This document shows, piece after piece, positions 5,256 through 9,119 of a stretch of 9,119 nt of DNA. Source of the stretch: JAQGMJ01 sp036271855 (GTDB lineage: Bacteria; Pseudomonadota; Gammaproteobacteria; Burkholderiales; JAEUOS01); the NCBI GenBank assembly GCA_036271855.1, contig DATAZV010000001.1:1-9119 (forward strand), written 5' to 3'. Each line of letters starts with the position of its first letter. The stretch's first letter is position 1. The position numbers and the translations under genes are program-made. The notes under the pieces were generated by a model. That model made no database searches. It saw nothing but the letters and a program-made list of their open reading frames with translations, and was not told the DNA's origin.

Positions 5256-7454
5256 TTACGGGCGCATGCCTCCGCTCAGGCTGCGCTCGGAAATGTGTTT
5301 CAGGGCAGCGTGGGCGCCGATGATCGACAACAGGGTCGGGATGTCGGCCGGCTTCACCAGGTAATGGTTGAAGCCGGCGCGGGCGCCGCGCTCGCGGTCT
5401 TCGCTGCCGCCATAGCCCGAAAGGGCTACCAGCAGGGTATCGGCAAAGGCGCCGCCGGCGCGCAACTCGGCCGCCACCTCGAAACCGTTCTTGCCCGGCA
5501 GGCCGATGTCGAGCACGATCACGTCGGGGCGGAAGGTGGAGGCCAGTTCCAGGGCGCCTAAGCCATCGCCCGCCACCGCCACGCGATGCCCCTCCAGTTC
5601 CAGCAGCTTGCACAGGCTCTCGGAGGAGGCCGCTACATCGTCGACCACCATCACCCGCAGCAGGTCGCGCGCCGATATCTCGGCATGACGGACCACGGCC
5701 TCGGGCGCCGCGGCCGGCGCGACACTGACTTCCGGCAGGAACATGACGAATTCGGCGCCCTGCCCGCGCCCGGCGCTGAGCGCCTCGATGCGCCCGCCGT
5801 GCAATTCGACCAGGTGCTTGACCAGGGTCAGGCCGATACCCAGGCCGCCCTCGGAGCGGTCCAGGGTCTGGTCGCCCTGGGTGAACAGGTCGAACACGTG
5901 CGGCAGCAACTGCGGATCGATGCCCATGCCGTTGTCCCTGACCGAAATCCGCAGCACGCCATCGACCGCCGCCGCGTCGAGTGTGATATGGCCGCCGGCG
6001 GGCGTGAACTTGGCGGCGTTGTTGAGCAGGTTCGACAGCACCTGCGCCAGGCGCACCAGGTCGCCGCTGAAGGCCACCTCTTCGCGCGGCATTTGCACCA
6101 CCAGGTGGTGGCGGCGCTTTTCCAGCATCGGCCGGCTGGTCTCCACCGCATGGTCGATCACTTCGGACAGGCGCAAGGGATCACGGCTGACCACCACCTT
6201 GCCGCGCGCGATGCGCGAGACGTCGAGCAGGTCGTCCACCAGGGTGGCGAGGTGGTCGACCTGGCGGCCGATCACCTCGGCTGACCAGGTGACGTTTTTT
6301 TCGGTCGCGCCGCCGCGCTGCAAAACGTGTACCGCGTTGCGGATCGGCGCCAGCGGATTGCGCAGTTCATGCGCCAGCATGGCGAGGAATTCGTTCTTGC
6401 GCCGGTCGGCGTCCTGGATCGCCGCATACAGGGAGGCATTTTCCAGGGCGATGACGGCGCGGCTCACCACCTCCTTGGCCAGCGCCATCTCGGCGGTGTC
6501 GAAGCTGCGCGGCATACAGACGCCAAGCAGGAGGGCGCCGAAAGCGCGCTCGCCGACGTACATCGGAAAGACCACCACTTCATAGACCGGCTGCAGCGCC
6601 GGGGTTTCGCCCGGCAGCCCCTGGAAACGCAGGGGACCCGAAAGGCGCAGGGTTTCGCGCAGGGTCAGCGCGCGCCCCACCGTTTCACCCAGGTCGACCG
6701 GCTCGATCGCGCCTTCCACCACACCGGCCGGCGGCGGGGCGCCGCACTCTTCCGCCAGTTTCACCCGCGCCAGCTGGCCGCGGTCGTCCTGTATCGCCAC
6801 CATGGCGCAGTCCGCCAGGCCGGGCGCGGCAAAGCCGAGCAGGCCCGCCAGCGTGGCCTCCATGTCGAGCGAGCGCGAGAGGATCTGGCTGGCGGTGGCC
6901 AGCAGGTCGGCGCGCCGGGTCGCCGCCTCGGCGGCGCCGCGCGCGGCTTCGGCGCGCGCCAGGGCTTCGCGTGCCTGGGCCTGCTGGCGCAATTCGCGGT
7001 TGAGCAGGTTGAGGTCGACGAAGACCTTGACCTTGGAGCGCAGGATTTCCGGCACCACCGGCGCGGAAATGTAGTCGACCGCGCCCAGGGCATAGCCGCG
7101 CACCGCCTGCACTTCGTCGACATAGGCGGTGACGAAGACGATCGGCGTCTGGTTGGTTTTTTTGTATTTGCGGATCAGGTCGGCGGTCTCGAAGCCATCC
7201 ATGTCGGGCATGTTGACATCGAGCAGGATCACCGCGAACTCGTCTTCCAGAACGCAGCGCAGGGCTTCGCGGCCGGAGTAGGCGGAGATGATGTTCTGCC
7301 CCAGTTCCTCCAGGATGCTGCGGAACACCAGGTGCTTTTCCGGCAGGTCGTCGACCACCAGGATGTTGACGCGCTCGGGAGCGCCGGCGGGCAGACCCTC
7401 CAGAACCGTGGCGTCGGTCTCGCGCGAGGCGATCCGCGAATGGACGGCGTTCAT
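5256..7454 (-). CDS. Hybrid sensor histidine kinase, REC-GAF-HisKA-HATPase-REC
   Basis: A 732-residue soluble two-component protein with no membrane segment. The N-terminal receiver (about 29-150) has acid pair D35/D36, phospho-acceptor D79 and T109, but A131 stands where the conserved lysine should be. An alanine/arginine-rich coiled coil (about 150-195) leads to a GAF-like domain (about 195-350). The HisKA domain has H362 in AHELRNPLAPIRNA. The ATPase domain shows the N box NLLNNAAKF (475-483), DNGMG (507-511), FDLF and GGLGIGL (536-542). The C-terminal receiver (about 599-718) is canonical, with D605/D606, D649, S679 and K701. The ATG at 7454 overlaps the stop of the upstream kinase gene as ATGA. 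Upstream in-frame codons to 7541 lie inside that gene and give non-family sequence. I see no ribosome binding site, so translational coupling is likely. The signal is unknown. It ends 19 bp from the convergent diguanylate cyclase gene. Confidence 0.9.
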   Translation of the reverse strand: MNAVHSRIASRETDATVLEGLPAGAPERVNILVVDDLPEKHLVFRSILEELGQNIISAYSGREALRCVLEDEFAVILLDVNMPDMDGFETADLIRKYKKTNQTPIVFVTAYVDEVQAVRGYALGAVDYISAPVVPEILRSKVKVFVDLNLLNRELRQQAQAREALARAEAARGAAEAATRRADLLATASQILSRSLDMEATLAGLLGFAAPGLADCAMVAIQDDRGQLARVKLAEECGAPPPAGVVEGAIEPVDLGETVGRALTLRETLRLSGPLRFQGLPGETPALQPVYEVVVFPMYVGERAFGALLLGVCMPRSFDTAEMALAKEVVSRAVIALENASLYAAIQDADRRKNEFLAMLAHELRNPLAPIRNAVHVLQRGGATEKNVTWSAEVIGRQVDHLATLVDDLLDVSRIARGKVVVSRDPLRLSEVIDHAVETSRPMLEKRRHHLVVQMPREEVAFSGDLVRLAQVLSNLLNNAAKFTPAGGHITLDAAAVDGVLRISVRDNGMGIDPQLLPHVFDLFTQGDQTLDRSEGGLGIGLTLVKHLVELHGGRIEALSAGRGQGAEFVMFLPEVSVAPAAAPEAVVRHAEISARDLLRVMVVDDVAASSESLCKLLELEGHRVAVAGDGLGALELASTFRPDVIVLDIGLPGKNGFEVAAELRAGGAFADTLLVALSGYGGSEDRERGARAGFNHYLVKPADIPTLLSIIGAHAALKHISERSLSGGMRP

Positions 7455-9119
7455 GCGTGCAGCCAGGCGCGCAGCACGGCCAGCAGGTCGTGGGTATCGA
7501 CCGGCTTGGAGAGGTAGTCCCAGGCGCCCGCCTCGATGCATTTCTCGCGGTCGCCCTTCATCGCCTTCGCGGTCACCGCGATCACCGGCAGGTTCTTGCC
7601 GGCGGGCAGCTTGCGGATTTCGCGGGTGGTGGCCATGCCGTCCATCTCCGGCATCATGATGTCCATCAGCACGACATCGAGCGTGGGATCGGCCTCGACG
7701 ATGCGGATCGCCTCGCGGCCGTTGTCGGCCCAGACGATGTTCATGCCGTGCTCTTCCAGCACCGTGGCCAGCGCGAAGATGTTGCGCATGTCGTCGTCGA
7801 CGATCAGTGCCTTGCGCCCGGCCAGCGGCCGCTCTTCCTCGAGGAAGGTGTAGAGCAGGCGGCGCTGCTCCTCCGGCAGGCTGGCGAGTTGCAGATGCAG
7901 GGCCGAGGCGGTGGCCGCATAGAGTTTCGACAGGGTCGGAACCACGCGCAGCGCCAGCGGGTCGGCCGGCAGGAAGGCCGGGCGCGGCGCCGCTTCGCTG
8001 CCGATCTCGCCAGGCAGATAGGCAATCAGCGGCAACAGGCCGAAAGGCTGGGCGTTGGCCGAGTGATTCCAGGCGGCGCTGCCGACGCTGCTGAATTCAC
8101 GATCGATCACCACGGCGTCGAAGGTGCGCTGGCCGAGCTGGCGCAGCGCCTCTTCCGGATTCTCGGTCACGACGATGCCGGTGTTTTCGGTGTCGAGGAA
8201 ACGGACCAGGGCGGCGCGCTCTTCGCCGGGCTGCATGGCGATCAGCACTTCACGGGTCGGCTTGGCGGCGTAGTCGTACAGCGCCGTCAGCGCGTGATCC
8301 AGGATTTCTCGCGAGGGGATCGGCTTGGCGACGAAGGCGATGGCACCGCGCTCCAGCGCACGCTCGCGCGAGTCGTCGGTGGAAATGACGCAGACCGGGA
8401 TGTGGCAACTGGCAAGGTCGCGCTTGAGGCGATCGAGCACGCGCCAGCCTTCCATGTCGGGCAGGTGCATGTCGAGGCTGATCACCGCCGGCTTGTACTG
8501 CGTGGCCAGGGTCAGGGCCCCGGCGCCGAAGGAGGTGACGAGGCCCTTGAAGCCGCGCTCGCGCGCCGCTTCGAGCAGGAAGCGCGCGAAGGCGCGGTCG
8601 TTTTCGACGATCAGGATCACCAGGTCGCCCTGGTCGATGGCGTCACGGTCGTCGTCCGCTTCGTTGGCCAGGGCGGTAAGCGACATCGCCACGTCCTGCT
8701 CGGAGTATTGCGTCACGTGCGCCGGCAGCGCCGGGCGCGGGTTGCCTTCGGCGGCACTGCCGCGCTGTTCGATGGCCGGCAGGGCGCGGCGCGTGCTGCG
8801 CGGCGCCACATAGAGCAGCGGCAGGAACAGCACGAAGGTGCTGCCCTTGCCGGGGAAGCTGGAGAGGCGGATTTCACCGCCCAGCAGCTTGGACAGTTCG
8901 CGGCTGATCGCCAGCCCCAGGCCGGTGCCGCCGTATTTGCGGCTGGTGGAACCGTCGGCCTGCTGGAAGGCTTCGAAGATGATCTGCTGCTTGTCGGGCG
9001 AAATGCCGATGCCGGTATCGCCGACCGAGAAGGCGATCACCTGCTGTGCGCGGTTCAGGTCCTCGTTGTCGCTCGACCAGCCGCTGGCGACCGTGGCCAC
9101 CGAGAAGGCCACATGGCCC
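7451..9119 (-). CDS. Hybrid sensor histidine kinase with three receiver modules (5'-truncated by the window edge)
   Basis: The C-terminal 555 or so residues of a larger kinase. The reading frame is still open at the window end, and the GTG near 9112 lies inside the ATPase domain, so it is not the start. Numbered from that codon, residues 1-100 are the second half of a HATPase domain: GDTGIGIS (31-38), FEAFQQADGSTSRKYGGTGLGLAISREL (F box and G2 box). A first receiver (163-284) has phospho-acceptor D214 and K263, but E170/N171 in place of the usual acid pair. A second, receiver-like module (286-375) keeps only D337 of the usual residues. A third receiver (433-553) is canonical: D439/D440/D441, D484, T514, K536. 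The linker LHLQLASLPEEQRRLLYTFLEE before LAGRKALIVDDDMRNIFAL is typical of large multi-receiver hybrid kinases. The missing part probably holds sensor modules and the HisKA domain. It is co-translated with the next kinase through an ATGA overlap. Confidence 0.9.
   Translation of the reverse strand, partial: GHVAFSVATVASGWSSDNEDLNRAQQVIAFSVGDTGIGISPDKQQIIFEAFQQADGSTSRKYGGTGLGLAISRELSKLLGGEIRLSSFPGKGSTFVLFLPLLYVAPRSTRRALPAIEQRGSAAEGNPRPALPAHVTQYSEQDVAMSLTALANEADDDRDAIDQGDLVILIVENDRAFARFLLEAARERGFKGLVTSFGAGALTLATQYKPAVISLDMHLPDMEGWRVLDRLKRDLASCHIPVCVISTDDSRERALERGAIAFVAKPIPSREILDHALTALYDYAAKPTREVLIAMQPGEERAALVRFLDTENTGIVVTENPEEALRQLGQRTFDAVVIDREFSSVGSAAWNHSANAQPFGLLPLIAYLPGEIGSEAAPRPAFLPADPLALRVVPTLSKLYAATASALHLQLASLPEEQRRLLYTFLEEERPLAGRKALIVDDDMRNIFALATVLEEHGMNIVWADNGREAIRIVEADPTLDVVLMDIMMPEMDGMATTREIRKLPAGKNLPVIAVTAKAMKGDREKCIEAGAWDYLSKPVDTHDLLAVLRAWLHA

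Noticed and set aside
6327..7517. Open frame of 396 codons on the + strand opposite the REC-GAF kinase
   Set aside because: Composition is typical of an antisense shadow (many H, R, Q and G) and the opposite strand encodes well-defined REC, GAF and HisKA motifs.
7455..7541. N-terminal extension of the REC-GAF kinase to a start at 7541
   Set aside because: The extra 29 residues are an out-of-frame reading of the upstream gene's last receiver; the ATGA overlap at 7451-7454 is the natural start.

Overview
The window looks like chromosomal DNA of a GC-rich proteobacterium. A betaproteobacterium (Rhodocyclales or Nitrosomonadales type) is my best guess. This rests on strong G/C third-position bias, a proton-translocating transhydrogenase split into three genes, and large hybrid kinases of a style common there. 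The lineage is an inference from gene style only; there is no rRNA or other marker gene. I see no mobile element, tRNA or CRISPR array.

Region 1 (1-3012, + strand): pntAA-pntAB-pntB, the three-gene form of the membrane NAD(P) transhydrogenase, which couples NADH-to-NADP+ hydride transfer to the proton gradient. A hairpin lies between pntAA and pntAB. The last two genes are only 1 bp apart. A strong intrinsic terminator closes the operon.

Region 2 (3013-5236, + strand): a 220-base upstream region, then a 667-residue single-gene sensor. Its N-terminal half is a periplasmic-binding-protein fold closely resembling the urea/short-amide binding proteins UrtA, FmdD and AmiC, but it has no signal peptide. 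It is followed by a short PAS domain and a GGEEF diguanylate cyclase domain with an intact inhibitory I-site. The upstream region carries a near-consensus sigma-54 (-24/-12) promoter. The inferred picture is a cytoplasmic urea or amide sensor that makes c-di-GMP and is transcribed under nitrogen-type control. This is the most interesting item in the window.

Region 3 (5256-9119, - strand): two large two-component proteins joined by a 4-bp ATGA overlap. The upstream one is cut by the window edge. It contributes the end of a histidine-kinase ATPase domain and three receiver modules, the middle one degenerate. The downstream one is a complete REC-GAF-HisKA-HATPase-REC hybrid kinase whose first receiver lacks the conserved lysine. 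Together they show five receiver modules but no HPt or DNA-binding output, so the phosphorelay must continue elsewhere. This operon converges on the diguanylate cyclase gene with only 19 bp between stop codons.
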